Shown here piece after piece: positions 15,022-23,764 of a stretch of DNA of 35,430 nucleotides (positions are counted from its first letter, which is position 1; the number at the start of each line of letters is the position of its first letter). The notes under the pieces are model-generated. The model did no database searches. It was given only the letters and a program-made list of their open reading frames with translations, and was not told where the DNA came from. Position numbers and translations under genes: made by a program. The DNA is from Burkholderiaceae bacterium 16 (lineage in GTDB: Bacteria; Pseudomonadota; Gammaproteobacteria; Burkholderiales; Burkholderiaceae), in the NCBI GenBank assembly GCA_000955785.1, contig JYOD01000128.1, positions 1-35,430 on the forward strand, written 5' to 3'.

Positions 15022-16308
15022 ATGGTGACGACGACACCGACGCAGCGGGCGATTGAAGCCGTCTGGCGCATCGAATCCGCCAAGGTCATCGCCCACGTTG
15101 CGCGCGTGGTGCGCGACGTGGGGCTGGCCGAAGAACTGGCGCAGGACGCGCTTGTTGCCGCGCTGGAGCGCTGGGGCGAGACCGGCGTGCCGGACAATCC
15201 CGCCGCCTGGCTGATGACCGCGGCGAAGAATCGCGCGCTCGACCATCTGCGCCAGCAGGCACTGCACGCCCGCAAGCACGAGCAGATCGGCCACGATCTC
15301 GAAGCGATGGAGGCTCACGTGGTGCCGGATTTTGTCGATGCGCTGGACGCCGCGCGCGCGGACGATATCGGCGACGACCTGCTGCGGCTGGTCTTCACCG
15401 CCTGCCATCCGGTGCTCTCCACGGATGCGCGGGTCGCTATGACGCTGCGCTTGCTGGGCGGGCTGACCACCGAGGAAATCGCGCGTGCCTTTCTCACGCC
15501 GGAGGCCACCATCGCCCAACGCATCGTGCGTGCCAAGCGCACTCTCGGCGCGGCCCGCGTGCCCTTCGAGGTGCCCGGCCCGCAGGCACGGGCGCCGCGC
15601 CTGGCTTCGGTGCTGGAGGTGATCTACCTGATTTTCAACGAAGGATATTCCGCCACGGCTGGCGACGACTGGATGCGCCCCGCGCTGTGCGAGGAAGCGC
15701 TGCGCCTGGGCCGCACGCTGGCTGGCCTGGTGCCCGAGGAAAGCGAGGTGCACGGACTGGTGGCGCTGATGGAGATCCAGGCCTCGCGCACGCATGCGCG
15801 GGTGGATGCACAGGGCCGCCCGGTGCTGTTGCCCGACCAGGACCGCAGCCGCTGGGACCACTTGCTGATCCGGCGCGGGCTGGGCGCGCTGGCGCGGGCG
15901 GAGGAACTCGGTGGCGCGCTCGGGCCCTATGCCTTGCAGGCGGCGCTGGCGGCCTGCCACGCCCGCGCGCCCAGCGCGGACGAGACCGACTGGGCGCAGA
16001 TTGCCGCGCTCTACGATGCGCTGTCCCAGGTCGCGCCGTCCCCAGTGGTGGCGCTGAACCGCGCGGTGGCGGTCGGCATGGCCTTCGGCCCCGAAGCTGG
16101 CCTGGAGCTGGTCGATGCGCTCGTTGCCGCGCCGGTGCTGGCGAAGTACCACCTGCTGCCCAGCGTGCGCGGGGACTTGCTGTTCAAGCTGGGCCGCCTG
16201 GATGAGGCCCGTGCCGAATTCGAGCGCGCGGCGGGCATGACGCGCAACGCCCGCGAGCGCGAGCTCCTGCTCGGGCGGGCGCGCGATGCGGGGGCCACCC
16301 GGTCGTGA
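15022..16308 (+). CDS. ECF42-type RNA polymerase sigma factor
   Basis: The 428-residue protein joins sigma region 2 (about 15-80, with VGLAEELAQDALVAALERW and PAAWLMTAAKNRALDHLR) and region 4 (about 118-175, with LGGLTTEEIARAFLTPEATIAQRIVRAKR) to a long C-terminal extension of about 240 residues. The extension starts with VLEVIYLIFNEGYSA, the hallmark of ECF42 (DUF6596, TPR-like). There is no anti-sigma gene; in ECF42 the extension itself is needed for activity, from published work on Streptomyces as I recall it. It is the last gene of the run DGPF2-SRPBCC-VOC-sigma. Its activating signal is unknown. The ATG at 15022 fits the spacing and family length. Confidence 0.92.
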   Translation: MVTTTPTQRAIEAVWRIESAKVIAHVARVVRDVGLAEELAQDALVAALERWGETGVPDNPAAWLMTAAKNRALDHLRQQALHARKHEQIGHDLEAMEAHVVPDFVDALDAARADDIGDDLLRLVFTACHPVLSTDARVAMTLRLLGGLTTEEIARAFLTPEATIAQRIVRAKRTLGAARVPFEVPGPQARAPRLASVLEVIYLIFNEGYSATAGDDWMRPALCEEALRLGRTLAGLVPEESEVHGLVALMEIQASRTHARVDAQGRPVLLPDQDRSRWDHLLIRRGLGALARAEELGGALGPYALQAALAACHARAPSADETDWAQIAALYDALSQVAPSPVVALNRAVAVGMAFGPEAGLELVDALVAAPVLAKYHLLPSVRGDLLFKLGRLDEARAEFERAAGMTRNARERELLLGRARDAGATRS

Positions 16309-16523
16309 TTCGCCAGCGCGCATTGCAGCGCGTTACCACCGCCCCCGGTAAAATTCTAATATCGGATACCGAAATATCTAAATTCCCCAATACCGGAAAG
16401 CCGACGATGATCCTAGCCAAGGGCCCGGGGGATCGCTTGCTCCCGGGCTCTGCAAAAGCCATCCGGCCGCCGACGACGGCAGGACCGGCAGGCCTCACCA
16501 TCGAAGTGTTCCAGGAGACTCCA

Positions 16524-16880
16524 ATGATTCCACGGCTACTGTCGACCGCCAGCCTGGCGCTGGTCGCATTCTTCGCCTCTGGCACCGTCGGTGCCCAACA
16601 ACCCGCGCCACAGCCTGCACCGCAAGCCGCGCCTCAAGCGCCCATGAATGCAAAGGAAGCGAAAGCGAAATACGCGGAAAAGTTCGCTGCCGCCGATACC
16701 AACCACGACGGCAAGCTGACCCGCGAGGAGGCGGAAGCCGGCATGCCGGAGGTCTACAAGAACTTCGACAAGATCGATACGAAGAAGAAGGGCGAGGTTA
16801 CGCAGAAGCAGATTGGCTCGTACTTTGTGGCCAAGGCCAAGCAGAAGGCCGCGGCACAGAACCCGGGAAGTCTGAACTGA
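16524..16880 (+). CDS. Secreted EF-hand protein
   Basis: A 118-residue periplasmic or outer-surface protein. The signal peptide (MIPRLLSTASLALVAFFASG, cleavage near VGAQQ) is followed by a Pro/Ala/Gln linker (PAPQPAPQAAPQAP), then a canonical EF-hand loop DTNHDGKLTREE. A second, degraded hand (DTKKKGEVTQKQ) lacks most acidic ligands. Calcium binding at one site is therefore likely. AGGAG lies 7 bases before the ATG at 16524; the longer frame back to 16305 is rejected. The 215-bp upstream gap has an AT-rich patch (16349-16380) that may hold the promoter. Confidence 0.85.
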   Translation: MIPRLLSTASLALVAFFASGTVGAQQPAPQPAPQAAPQAPMNAKEAKAKYAEKFAAADTNHDGKLTREEAEAGMPEVYKNFDKIDTKKKGEVTQKQIGSYFVAKAKQKAAAQNPGSLN

Positions 16881-16982
16881 TCTGGCGGTGCCGGCAGGGA
16901 ATTCGCGAGCGAAACGCTTCAGGATTCCGCCGGCAGCGGACGGTGGGGCAGCATCGGAAATGCAGTTCCCCGACGACAGAGA

Positions 16983-17020
16983 TCCCCGGAAACTGGCTGG
17001 ATTGCAACCAGTGCCGGGGA
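16983..17020 (+). terminator. Candidate terminator after the EF-hand gene
   Basis: TCCCCGG-AA-ACTGG (16983-16996) can pair with CCAGT-G-CCGGGGA (17008-17020), giving about 12 bp with a small bulge. A GCTTTAAATA tail follows, a weak U-tract. The hairpin lies about 100 bp after the EF-hand stop, so it could end that transcript. Confidence 0.45.
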
Positions 17021-17100
17021 GCTTTAAATATCCTCTAATTCTATTTAATACCTTTTATACCTGAACACGACGGAGGATATCCGTTGTCGTTTCAGTCAGG

Positions 17101-17214
17101 TCAGGTCAGGAGATTGAAGGCGAACCCTAGCGCAATTGCGCCGCCGAGCGCCTCCACTGCTGCCAGCGCGAGAAGGTTCTTCAAAATGAAGGCATCGTCC
17201 TGCTTGGTCACCAT
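17101..17214 (-). CDS. 37-residue membrane protein
   Basis: The short frame MVTKQDDAFILKNLLALAAV continues to FAFNLLT and has one long hydrophobic helix (about residues 10-35) after a charged N-terminus, as in single-pass inner-membrane small proteins. AGGAG lies 9 bases before the ATG at 17214, an excellent ribosome site, so I prefer it over a longer in-frame start at 17292. Function is unknown. It is monocistronic as far as can be seen; its nearest neighbour on the same strand is the exporter operon, whose last gene ends 235 bp upstream at 17449. Confidence 0.6.
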   Translation of the reverse strand: MVTKQDDAFILKNLLALAAVEALGGAIALGFAFNLLT

Positions 17215-17448
17215 GGTGTTGTCTCCTGAAGTAGGAATCAACGGCTGGAAGGTAATGGCTAGCACAGCAGTACCGATCCACGCTCCAGCCACGTCTTGAT
17301 TCGCTTCCAGTAGACCGCAACCCGGAGCCGGCGAAAAGCTGGCATAAACCCCTATTCAGGCAGCCGGTGGCCCGCTGGCCTGGGGCGCTTCACCACAATG
17401 CGGAGCGTGCACCAGGGGGGAAAGCTGAGAAATCTGCAGTTCGGGTTT

Positions 17449-18648
17449 CTATTCCGACCGCAAGGCCTCCTGCGGAGCAAGCCGTGCCGCCCTGCGTGCC
17501 GGCAGCACTCCGGCAGCCAGACCAATCACCACCGCCAGCAACTCGGCCAGCACAGCGTAGGACCACGGTGTGTGGACCGGCAGCGCCGGCAACGCCGCCG
17601 TAAGCACCTGCGCGATACCCCATCCCAGCAGCAGTCCGGCCATGCCGCCGATGGCAGCGAGCACCGCGGCTTCACCAAGAAAGAGGAGCATGACCTGTGC
17701 CTCGGTTGCACCGATGGCGCGCAGGAGCCCGATCTCCGATGTGCGTTCGGCCACAGCGATGGTGAGAATCGTGAGGATCCCCACGCCGCCCACGATCAGC
17801 GAGATGGCGCCGATCGCTGCCACCGCGAAGGTAATGGCATCGAGTACGGTGCCGAACACCTCCAGCATCTTCTGCTGGGGCGTGACGGTGAAGTCCTCGG
17901 CACCATGGCGCGCGCTCAACAGGCGTTTGATGCCGTCCTCCACGTCGGGGAGCGGGGCGGTGGGATCGTAGGTGACCTCGATCTCGACCAGGCTTTCCCG
18001 GTTGAACAGGTCCAGGGCACGACCGGCCGGTATATAGACCGTATCGTCCAGGTCGAAGCCCAGCATCTGGCCCTTCGCTTCCATCACGCCCACCACGCGA
18101 TAGCGTTCACTGCCTACGCGGATGCGCGCGCCCAGCGGGTTGTCGCCGCCGAACAGTTCGCGCGCCACTCTTGCGCCGAGTACCGCCAGCGTCCGCGCGG
18201 CGCGCGGATCGTCATCCGGCAGGAACTGGCCGGTGGCCACGCGCATGCTCAGTGCCTCGGTGAACCTGGGCCCGACACCATACAACGTCACCCGCCTGCT
18301 CTTACCGAGGTAGTCGATTTCGGCGTTGCCCTGCACCAGTGGGTTGGTCACGCGCACGTGGGGGGCATGGCGCAGGGCGATGGCGTCTTCGATCGTCAGT
18401 GGGCGCACGGTGTTGATCGACCCGAGCGAAGCACCGTGGGTCTGGGTGCGGCCTGGCGTCACGCCGATCAGATTGGTGCCGAACTGGGTGAACTCTTCGA
18501 TCACGAAGCGATGCAGCCCTTCGCCGATCGAGGTCAGCAGGATGACCGCGGCGATGCCGACGGCAATGCCCAGCGCGGTGAGCGAGGTGCGTAGCCGGTG
18601 AGCAGCCAGGGAGGCGAGGGTGAACTGGATGAAGTCTGCGTAGCGCAT
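17449..18648 (-). CDS. MacB-like ABC transporter permease B
   Basis: An inner-membrane permease (399 residues) of the FtsX/MacB type. An N-terminal membrane helix (about 17-40, LRTSLTALGIAVGIAAVILLTSIGEG) is followed by a large periplasmic core domain. Three C-terminal helices follow (about 275-395) with the FtsX signature IVGGVGILTILTIAVAERTSEIGLLRAIGA. It is the fourth gene of an adaptor-ATPase-permease-permease operon, 3 bp after permease A. The ATPase is a separate protein, unlike MacB itself. Two different permeases suggest a heterodimer working with the adaptor and an outer-membrane TolC-type channel not in the window. The substrate is unknown. Confidence 0.9.
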   Translation of the reverse strand: MRYADFIQFTLASLAAHRLRTSLTALGIAVGIAAVILLTSIGEGLHRFVIEEFTQFGTNLIGVTPGRTQTHGASLGSINTVRPLTIEDAIALRHAPHVRVTNPLVQGNAEIDYLGKSRRVTLYGVGPRFTEALSMRVATGQFLPDDDPRAARTLAVLGARVARELFGGDNPLGARIRVGSERYRVVGVMEAKGQMLGFDLDDTVYIPAGRALDLFNRESLVEIEVTYDPTAPLPDVEDGIKRLLSARHGAEDFTVTPQQKMLEVFGTVLDAITFAVAAIGAISLIVGGVGILTILTIAVAERTSEIGLLRAIGATEAQVMLLFLGEAAVLAAIGGMAGLLLGWGIAQVLTAALPALPVHTPWSYAVLAELLAVVIGLAAGVLPARRAARLAPQEALRSE

Positions 18649-18651
18649 GGG

Positions 18652-19860
18652 TCATCGTCCCGACAGGGCCTGCACCGGATCCAGCTTTGCCGCGCGTTGG
18701 GCCGGTGCCACGGTGAAGGCGATGGCGGTCACGACGGCGATGGCCGGCGCCCCCAGCAAGGCCCACCAGGGCGGGGTGAAGGGAATCGCCGGATAGAGCC
18801 GTACGGCAAGCCTGCACGCGGCTTCGCCCACAGCCAGGCCCGCGGCCACGCCACCGAGCGCCAGCAGTACCGCCTCGGTGAAGAAGAGCAGCCGGATGTG
18901 GCCGGCGGTGGCGCCGAGCGCCTTGAGCAGTCCGATTTCGCGCTGCCGCTGGGTCACGGCAATCAGCATCACGTTCATGATGAGAATGCCGGCCACGGCG
19001 AGACTGATGGCTGCGATCCCGCCCACCGCCAGCGTGAGCGCGCGCAGAATGCGGTCGAACGTGGCGAGCACCGCGTCCTGTGTGATGACGGTCACGTCGC
19101 GCTTACCTTCGTGACGCTGGCGAATGATCTCCTCGGCGTCGGCCCTGGCGCCCTGGATCTGCTCGCGGGCCTTCGCCTCGATCAGGATCCGGAACAGCGA
19201 GTCGGTGTTGAACAGGGCCTGGGCCGCGGACAGGGGAACGATGACCAGTTCGTCCGTGTTGAAGCCCAGCGATTCGCCCTGGCCGGCCAGCAGCCCGATC
19301 ACGCGAAAGCGCCGGTCTCCGATGCGCAGCCATTCACCCAGCGCCTGGCGTGTGCCGAACAGCTCCATCGCCACCCTGGTGCCGATCACGCACACGGGCT
19401 GGCCGTGGTGCGGATCGCCCTCGGGCAGGAAACTGCCCTGGGCTAGTGCCATATGGCGCACCGCCAGCAATTCGGCGGTGGAACCCAGCACCGGCGCTTC
19501 GCGTCGTAGCGCGCCAACATGCAGATCCGCGTTCCCGACAATAAGCGGCGCGACGCGCAGGACGGCGGGACTGCGCCTGAGTGCGAGCGCATCGTCCAGC
19601 GTCAGGTCGCGCGTGGTTGCGCCCAGCACGATCCCCGGCGCCGCGCCGGCCGTTTCGCTGCGCCCGGGCAGCACGATGACGAGGTTGGTGCCAAGTGCGC
19701 CGAACTGGTTCACCACGTACAGCCTGGCTCCCTCGCCGAGCGCGCTCACCGTCACCACGGCGGCGACGCCGATTCCCATGGCGAGCAGGATCAGCAGGCT
19801 GCGTGAGCGGTAGCCGCGCAGTACCTGCCAGGTGAAACCGAGGACGTCAGTGAGCCGCAT
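18652..19860 (-). CDS. MacB-like ABC transporter permease A
   Basis: The partner permease (402 residues) has the same layout as its neighbour: an N-terminal helix (SRSLLILLAMGIGVAAVVTVSALGEGAR), a periplasmic core, and three C-terminal helices with SLAVAGILIMNVMLIAVTQRQREIGLLKALGA. The start at 19860 has AGGA 6 bases upstream and overlaps the ATPase gene by 14 bp; the longer frame to 19884 is rejected. Overlap and 3-bp spacing indicate tight co-translation. The two permeases are clearly related and probably arose by duplication. Confidence 0.9.
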   Translation of the reverse strand: MRLTDVLGFTWQVLRGYRSRSLLILLAMGIGVAAVVTVSALGEGARLYVVNQFGALGTNLVIVLPGRSETAGAAPGIVLGATTRDLTLDDALALRRSPAVLRVAPLIVGNADLHVGALRREAPVLGSTAELLAVRHMALAQGSFLPEGDPHHGQPVCVIGTRVAMELFGTRQALGEWLRIGDRRFRVIGLLAGQGESLGFNTDELVIVPLSAAQALFNTDSLFRILIEAKAREQIQGARADAEEIIRQRHEGKRDVTVITQDAVLATFDRILRALTLAVGGIAAISLAVAGILIMNVMLIAVTQRQREIGLLKALGATAGHIRLLFFTEAVLLALGGVAAGLAVGEAACRLAVRLYPAIPFTPPWWALLGAPAIAVVTAIAFTVAPAQRAAKLDPVQALSGR

Positions 19861-20542
19861 GGCTATCCTGCCGCGGCTCGTCACCGGCGATGCCGCCGTC
19901 CACCATGCGCAGCCTGCGCCGGGAGCGGGCGCCGATCTCCGGGTCGTGCGTGACCACGATCAGCGTCGCACCCCGTACATGCAGGCCTTCCAGCACGGCC
20001 ATGACTTCCTGGCCGGTGTGCCGGTCCAGGTTGCCGGTGGGCTCGTCGGCGAGAATCATCGCCGGGCGCATGGCCATTGCACGGGCGATGGCAACCCGCT
20101 GGCACTGCCCGCCCGAGAGTTCGTCTGGCCGGTGCCTGGCGCGGTCTTGCAGGCCGTACTCGCCGAGCAGCGCATCCACGCGGCGGCGGCGTTCGGCCGG
20201 GTCCATCCCTGCGAGCACCATCGGCAGCTCGATGTTTGCGGCGGCAGTGAGGCGCGGCACCAGGTGAAAGAACTGGAATACAAAGCCGATCTTCTCACGC
20301 CGCAGGCGCGCCAGTTCGTCGTCCGGGAGCGCGGTCACGTCGCGGCCGTCCAACTGGTAAGTACCTGTATCGGCGCGATCCAGCAGGCCCAGGATATTGA
20401 GCAAGGTGGACTTGCCAGAGCCCGATGGGCCCATGATGGAAAGGTACTCTCCCTGAGCAACCGCAAGGTCGATTCCATGGAGCGCATGCACAGCCTCGCC
20501 GCCCAGCACGAAGGTCCGCCCGATGCCGTCGAGCCGGATCAT
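19847..20542 (-). CDS. ABC transporter ATPase (MacB/LolD class)
   Basis: A cytosolic ATPase of 231 residues. Motifs: Walker A GPSGSGKST (38-46), Q-loop Gln90 in FVFQFFHLVPRL, signature LSGGQ (142-146), Walker B ILADEPTGNLD with Glu167, and H-loop His199 in VVTHD. The Q-loop context and TGNLD are typical of MacB/LolD-type mechanotransmission systems. Its ATG overlaps the adaptor stop by ATGA and its 3' end overlaps permease A, so the genes are translationally coupled. It powers the export system with the two permeases. Confidence 0.95.
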   Translation of the reverse strand: MIRLDGIGRTFVLGGEAVHALHGIDLAVAQGEYLSIMGPSGSGKSTLLNILGLLDRADTGTYQLDGRDVTALPDDELARLRREKIGFVFQFFHLVPRLTAAANIELPMVLAGMDPAERRRRVDALLGEYGLQDRARHRPDELSGGQCQRVAIARAMAMRPAMILADEPTGNLDRHTGQEVMAVLEGLHVRGATLIVVTHDPEIGARSRRRLRMVDGGIAGDEPRQDSHAAH

Positions 20543-21801
20543 TTTGCTCGCGTCTCCACGGTAGTCTGTTTTTCCTCGACAGCGGCGATGCCGGCCTGGA
20601 GGCCAAGCCGTTCCGGTGACGTGACGACGCGCTCACCGCGCTTGAGCCCCGCCGTCACCTCGGTGAACTCCGTGTTGGAAATCCCGGTGTCGAGCTTGCG
20701 CGCCTCCAGCCTGCCGGCGGCATTCAACACCAGCACGCGGTTGCCGGACGTCAGTGCAGCGGTAGGGATGCGCAGCGCCTGGTCGCGGGCATCGGTCACG
20801 ATTTCCACATCGGCGCTATAGCCCACCAGCAGATGGCGGACAAGGTCGGGACTGTCGAACTGGACCTCGACTTCAACGGTGCGGGCCTGCTTCTCCAGTG
20901 CCAGGACATAGGGGGCGACGCGGCGCAACCTGCCTTCGAAATGCCTGCCCCGATAGGCGTCCAGGGTGACGCGTGCCGGCATGCCTACCTGCAGGCGTGC
21001 CGCGTCGATCTCGTCGATCGGTGCGGATACATAGAGGCACGAGTCGTCGATCAGGTCCACGGCCGGCAGCGTCGGGATGCCGGGCGGCGAGGGCGTCAGG
21101 TATTCGCCAATCTCACCGTTGACTTCGGCCACCACGCCGTCGAAAGGCGCCTTCAGCACCGTGCGCGCAGTATCCGCGCGCGAAGCGGCGATACGCGCCC
21201 CGGCCTCCTTCACCTGCGCCTTCGCGGATTCGCACGCGGCGCGCCTGGAGTCGGCGTCGGCATCGGTCCGTTCCACCGCCTGGGGCGAGACGAAGCCTTT
21301 CCCCACCAGTTCCCGCGAGCGCCTGGCGTCGCTTGCCGCCGCCTTGGCCAGTTCGCACACTTCGCGCACGTGCGCGGTGGCTGTCAGCAATTGGTTTTGC
21401 GAGAGTTGTTCGCGCGCGACCAGATCTTCGTTCCAGAGGACGAGGAGTATCTGGCCAGCCTTCACCCGATCACCTTTGTGGATATTCAACACCTCGATGC
21501 GTCCGGCCGCCGGCGGCGCCAGTTTCGCCCGCCGGCAGGCTGAAACCGAGCCTGCCCGGGTGTTGGCGACAGTGGCCTCGACTCGCCCCTGCTCGACCTC
21601 GGCAGTAAGTACCGCTACCGGCTTGGCTCGGGTTGCGTACCAGCCTGTGCCAGCGAGGCCCGCGAGTATCGCCACGACAATCGCGACTCGCTTGACGAGG
21701 CGGCTGCGTATCAGCGTTCCTGGCGGAGACAGCGGCTTGTCTGGCATAGGGTCGGGGATGCGAAGACGTCGGGTGCGAATGTTGCGCTGCATCAGCCCCA
21801 C
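20539..21801 (-). CDS. Periplasmic adaptor (MFP/HlyD-type) of the MacB-like exporter
   Basis: A membrane-fusion protein of about 420 residues. An N-terminal membrane helix (VKRVAIVVAILAGLAGTGWYAT) anchors it. A biotinyl-lipoyl-like half motif (RRAKLAPPAAGRIEVLNIHKGDRVKAGQ) comes next, then a coiled-coil hairpin (about 130-210, rich in Ala/Glu/Arg), the second half motif (APFDGVVAEVNGEIGEYL), a beta-barrel and a C-terminal domain. Four scattered cysteines are unusual for an adaptor. The start is uncertain: GTG at 21801, or ATG at 21792 or 21747. It is the first gene of the export operon. The outer-membrane channel is encoded elsewhere. Confidence 0.88.
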   Translation of the reverse strand: MGLMQRNIRTRRLRIPDPMPDKPLSPPGTLIRSRLVKRVAIVVAILAGLAGTGWYATRAKPVAVLTAEVEQGRVEATVANTRAGSVSACRRAKLAPPAAGRIEVLNIHKGDRVKAGQILLVLWNEDLVAREQLSQNQLLTATAHVREVCELAKAAASDARRSRELVGKGFVSPQAVERTDADADSRRAACESAKAQVKEAGARIAASRADTARTVLKAPFDGVVAEVNGEIGEYLTPSPPGIPTLPAVDLIDDSCLYVSAPIDEIDAARLQVGMPARVTLDAYRGRHFEGRLRRVAPYVLALEKQARTVEVEVQFDSPDLVRHLLVGYSADVEIVTDARDQALRIPTAALTSGNRVLVLNAAGRLEARKLDTGISNTEFTEVTAGLKRGERVVTSPERLGLQAGIAAVEEKQTTVETRAK

Positions 21802-21959
21802 CGTCCCGCGGTCTTTTTATCCTAGCCCATCCGAGGGACACCCATGCGGCGCATTTCCGGGATCATGTGATGTAGGAGCGGGGCGGGACGGGGGCTAGCG
21901 ATGGGGGCGCGGGTGATGCGCCGGCAGCTTAATTACCGCGCAGTGCCCGGTCCGGCGCG

Positions 21960-23156
21960 CTAGCGCACCAGCGCGCGCAAGCCCCCCAGCAATTTCCCGA
22001 TCTCCGCCTCGGTGGTCAGGTAGCTGACCGAGGCGCGGGCAATCTGGCTGAGTCCGCGGGCGTTCATATCCAGGGGCGTATAGCCGGCGCCGTTGCTGCC
22101 GATCACCACGCCCTGCGCCGCCAGGCTGTGCTGCACTGACTCGGGGTCCTGGCCGGCCACGTTGAAGGCCACCAGTCCGGAGCGCTCGCGGCCCTGGTCC
22201 AGCACCGTCACGCCGGGTATTTCGGACAGTTGCGCGCGCAGCGCCTGTGCGGTGGCATCGATCCGCGCACGGATGTTCTCAAGGCCGATCTCCAGCGCTT
22301 CCTGCAAGGCATTGGCCAGGCCGCAGCGCAGCGCCATCGATGCTTCCGCCGATTCGAAGCGGGCCGCGCCAGGCCGCAAGACGGGCTCGCCGCTCGCATC
22401 CAGCGGCGCGGAATAGGTGTCGACGAATGCCGGCGTCAGCCGGGGCAGGAAATCCTGCCGCACATAGAGCAGGCCGGTGCCCCTTGGTCCGCGCAGCGCC
22501 TTGCGGCCGGCGCCGCTCAGCACATCGCAGCCTACCTGGGCCACGTCGACCGGCAACTGGCCCACCGCCTGTGCGGCGTCGATGAAGTAGGGGATGCCGT
22601 GGCGCCGCGCCACCTTCCCGATGGCTGCGGCGGGATTGATGAGTCCGCCGTTGGCCGGCAGCCAGGTCAGCGCAATCAGGCGCACGCGGTCGTCCAGCAT
22701 GGCCTCCAGCGCTTCGGGATCCACGGCGCCGCTGCTATCGGACGGAATGGCTTCGATCGATGCGCCCGCGCGCTGCGCGGTGAGACGCATGGCGGCCAGG
22801 TTGCCGCCCCATTCATGGCGCCCTACCAGGATGCGGTCGCCGGGCTGCCAGGATCCCAGTGCGGCAAAGGCGGCGCCCCAGCCGGGAGAATTGCCGGTGG
22901 TCAGGGCGATCTCCGCCGGCTGGGCGTTCAGCAACTGCGCGGCAAGGGTACGCGCGCGTTCCGTTTGTTCGCGGGCCGCCACGCCGGCCTCCATCGGCCC
23001 CTGCGTGGCTTCGCGCCACAGGTGGGCTTGGATTGCCTCCAGCGTGGCCGCGGAGGGCAGCGAGGCGCCGGCGTGATTGAAATGCGTGGTGGTCAGCGTG
23101 CCTGGCGCGCGGGCGCGCAGCGCATCCACGGCGGCGGGGGTAAGGGGAGCGGGCAT
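21960..23156 (-). CDS. Class V PLP-dependent aminotransferase-fold enzyme
   Basis: A 398-residue cytosolic enzyme of the cysteine desulfurase/isopenicillin-N-epimerase-like fold. Asp193 (FIDAAQAVGQ) should bind the pyridine nitrogen, and Lys219 (SGAGRKALRGPRGTG) should carry the PLP Schiff base. His114 in VGRHEWGGN stacks on the cofactor. The reaction is not decidable from sequence: beta-elimination, epimerisation and transamination all occur in this group. RidA, encoded 26 bp upstream on the same strand, hydrolyses enamine/imine products, which hints at an eliminating or deaminating reaction. It is probably co-transcribed with ridA, possibly under the LysR gene next to it. Confidence 0.88.
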   Translation of the reverse strand: MPAPLTPAAVDALRARAPGTLTTTHFNHAGASLPSAATLEAIQAHLWREATQGPMEAGVAAREQTERARTLAAQLLNAQPAEIALTTGNSPGWGAAFAALGSWQPGDRILVGRHEWGGNLAAMRLTAQRAGASIEAIPSDSSGAVDPEALEAMLDDRVRLIALTWLPANGGLINPAAAIGKVARRHGIPYFIDAAQAVGQLPVDVAQVGCDVLSGAGRKALRGPRGTGLLYVRQDFLPRLTPAFVDTYSAPLDASGEPVLRPGAARFESAEASMALRCGLANALQEALEIGLENIRARIDATAQALRAQLSEIPGVTVLDQGRERSGLVAFNVAGQDPESVQHSLAAQGVVIGSNGAGYTPLDMNARGLSQIARASVSYLTTEAEIGKLLGGLRALVR

Positions 23157-23182
23157 GGGGGTTCCGGTGAGGCGCGTCGGGT

Positions 23183-23656
23183 TCAGGGCTGGGTCAGCGA
23201 GATCACGGCTTCGACTTCCACGGCAACACCGCTGGGCAGCGACGCAACGCCAACCGCGGCGCGCGCGTGACGACCCGCCTCGCCGAATACCTGCACCATC
23301 AGGTCCGATGCGCCGTTGGCGATGGCGCTCTGGCGATGGAATTCCGGCGTGCTGGCCACGAAGACGCCAAGGCGTACGACGCGGGCCACGCGGTCCAGCC
23401 GGTCGCCCGTGGCGGCGGCAATCTGCGACAGGATGCCCAGCGCCGACAGCCGCGCGGCCTGCACGCCGTCTTCGTCGGAGATGTTGTCGCCCAGGCGCCC
23501 CAGGTAGGCGGGCTGGCCATCCTTGCGTGAGATCTGGCCGGAGATAAAGAGCAGATTGCCTTCCTGCACGAACGCCACGTAGTTGGCGGCGGGAGCGGCC
23601 GCGGATTCCAGGGCCAGGCCGAGTTCGGCCACGCGGGCGGAGATGGAGAGGGTCAT
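23183..23656 (-). CDS. RidA-family enamine/imine deaminase
   Basis: A 157-residue RidA/YjgF-like protein of the longer subgroup (COG0251-like, related to the Rid proteins with VQEGNLLFISGQISRKDG). The blocks GRLGDNISDEDGVQAARLSALGIL and VARVVRLGVFVAST are typical. The conserved arginine needed for deaminase activity in RidA proper is not obvious at the usual place; the nearest match is near GRHARAAVGVASLP, where Arg precedes the AxVGV stretch, as in active members. It likely clears reactive 2-aminoacrylate-like intermediates made by the adjacent PLP enzyme; this link is inference from the 26-bp spacing. Confidence 0.85.
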   Translation of the reverse strand: MTLSISARVAELGLALESAAAPAANYVAFVQEGNLLFISGQISRKDGQPAYLGRLGDNISDEDGVQAARLSALGILSQIAAATGDRLDRVARVVRLGVFVASTPEFHRQSAIANGASDLMVQVFGEAGRHARAAVGVASLPSGVAVEVEAVISLTQP

Positions 23657-23764
23657 GTCGGTTACGCCGGAACGAGGTTGGGAAACGCCAATCCTATCGG
23701 CTTGGCCACGTCGGAACCAATCAATTCTTGGCCCGCATGCATGAGCAAAACTAATGCGTGGCGG

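Noticed and set aside
16362..16372. Short inverted repeat TCGG-ATA-CCGA before the EF-hand gene
   Set aside because: Too short to separate from chance; kept only as an AT-rich patch that may contain a promoter.
17096..17110. Three tandem TCAGG units
   Set aside because: Short, low-information repeat at the end of the small membrane protein gene; no regulatory meaning visible.
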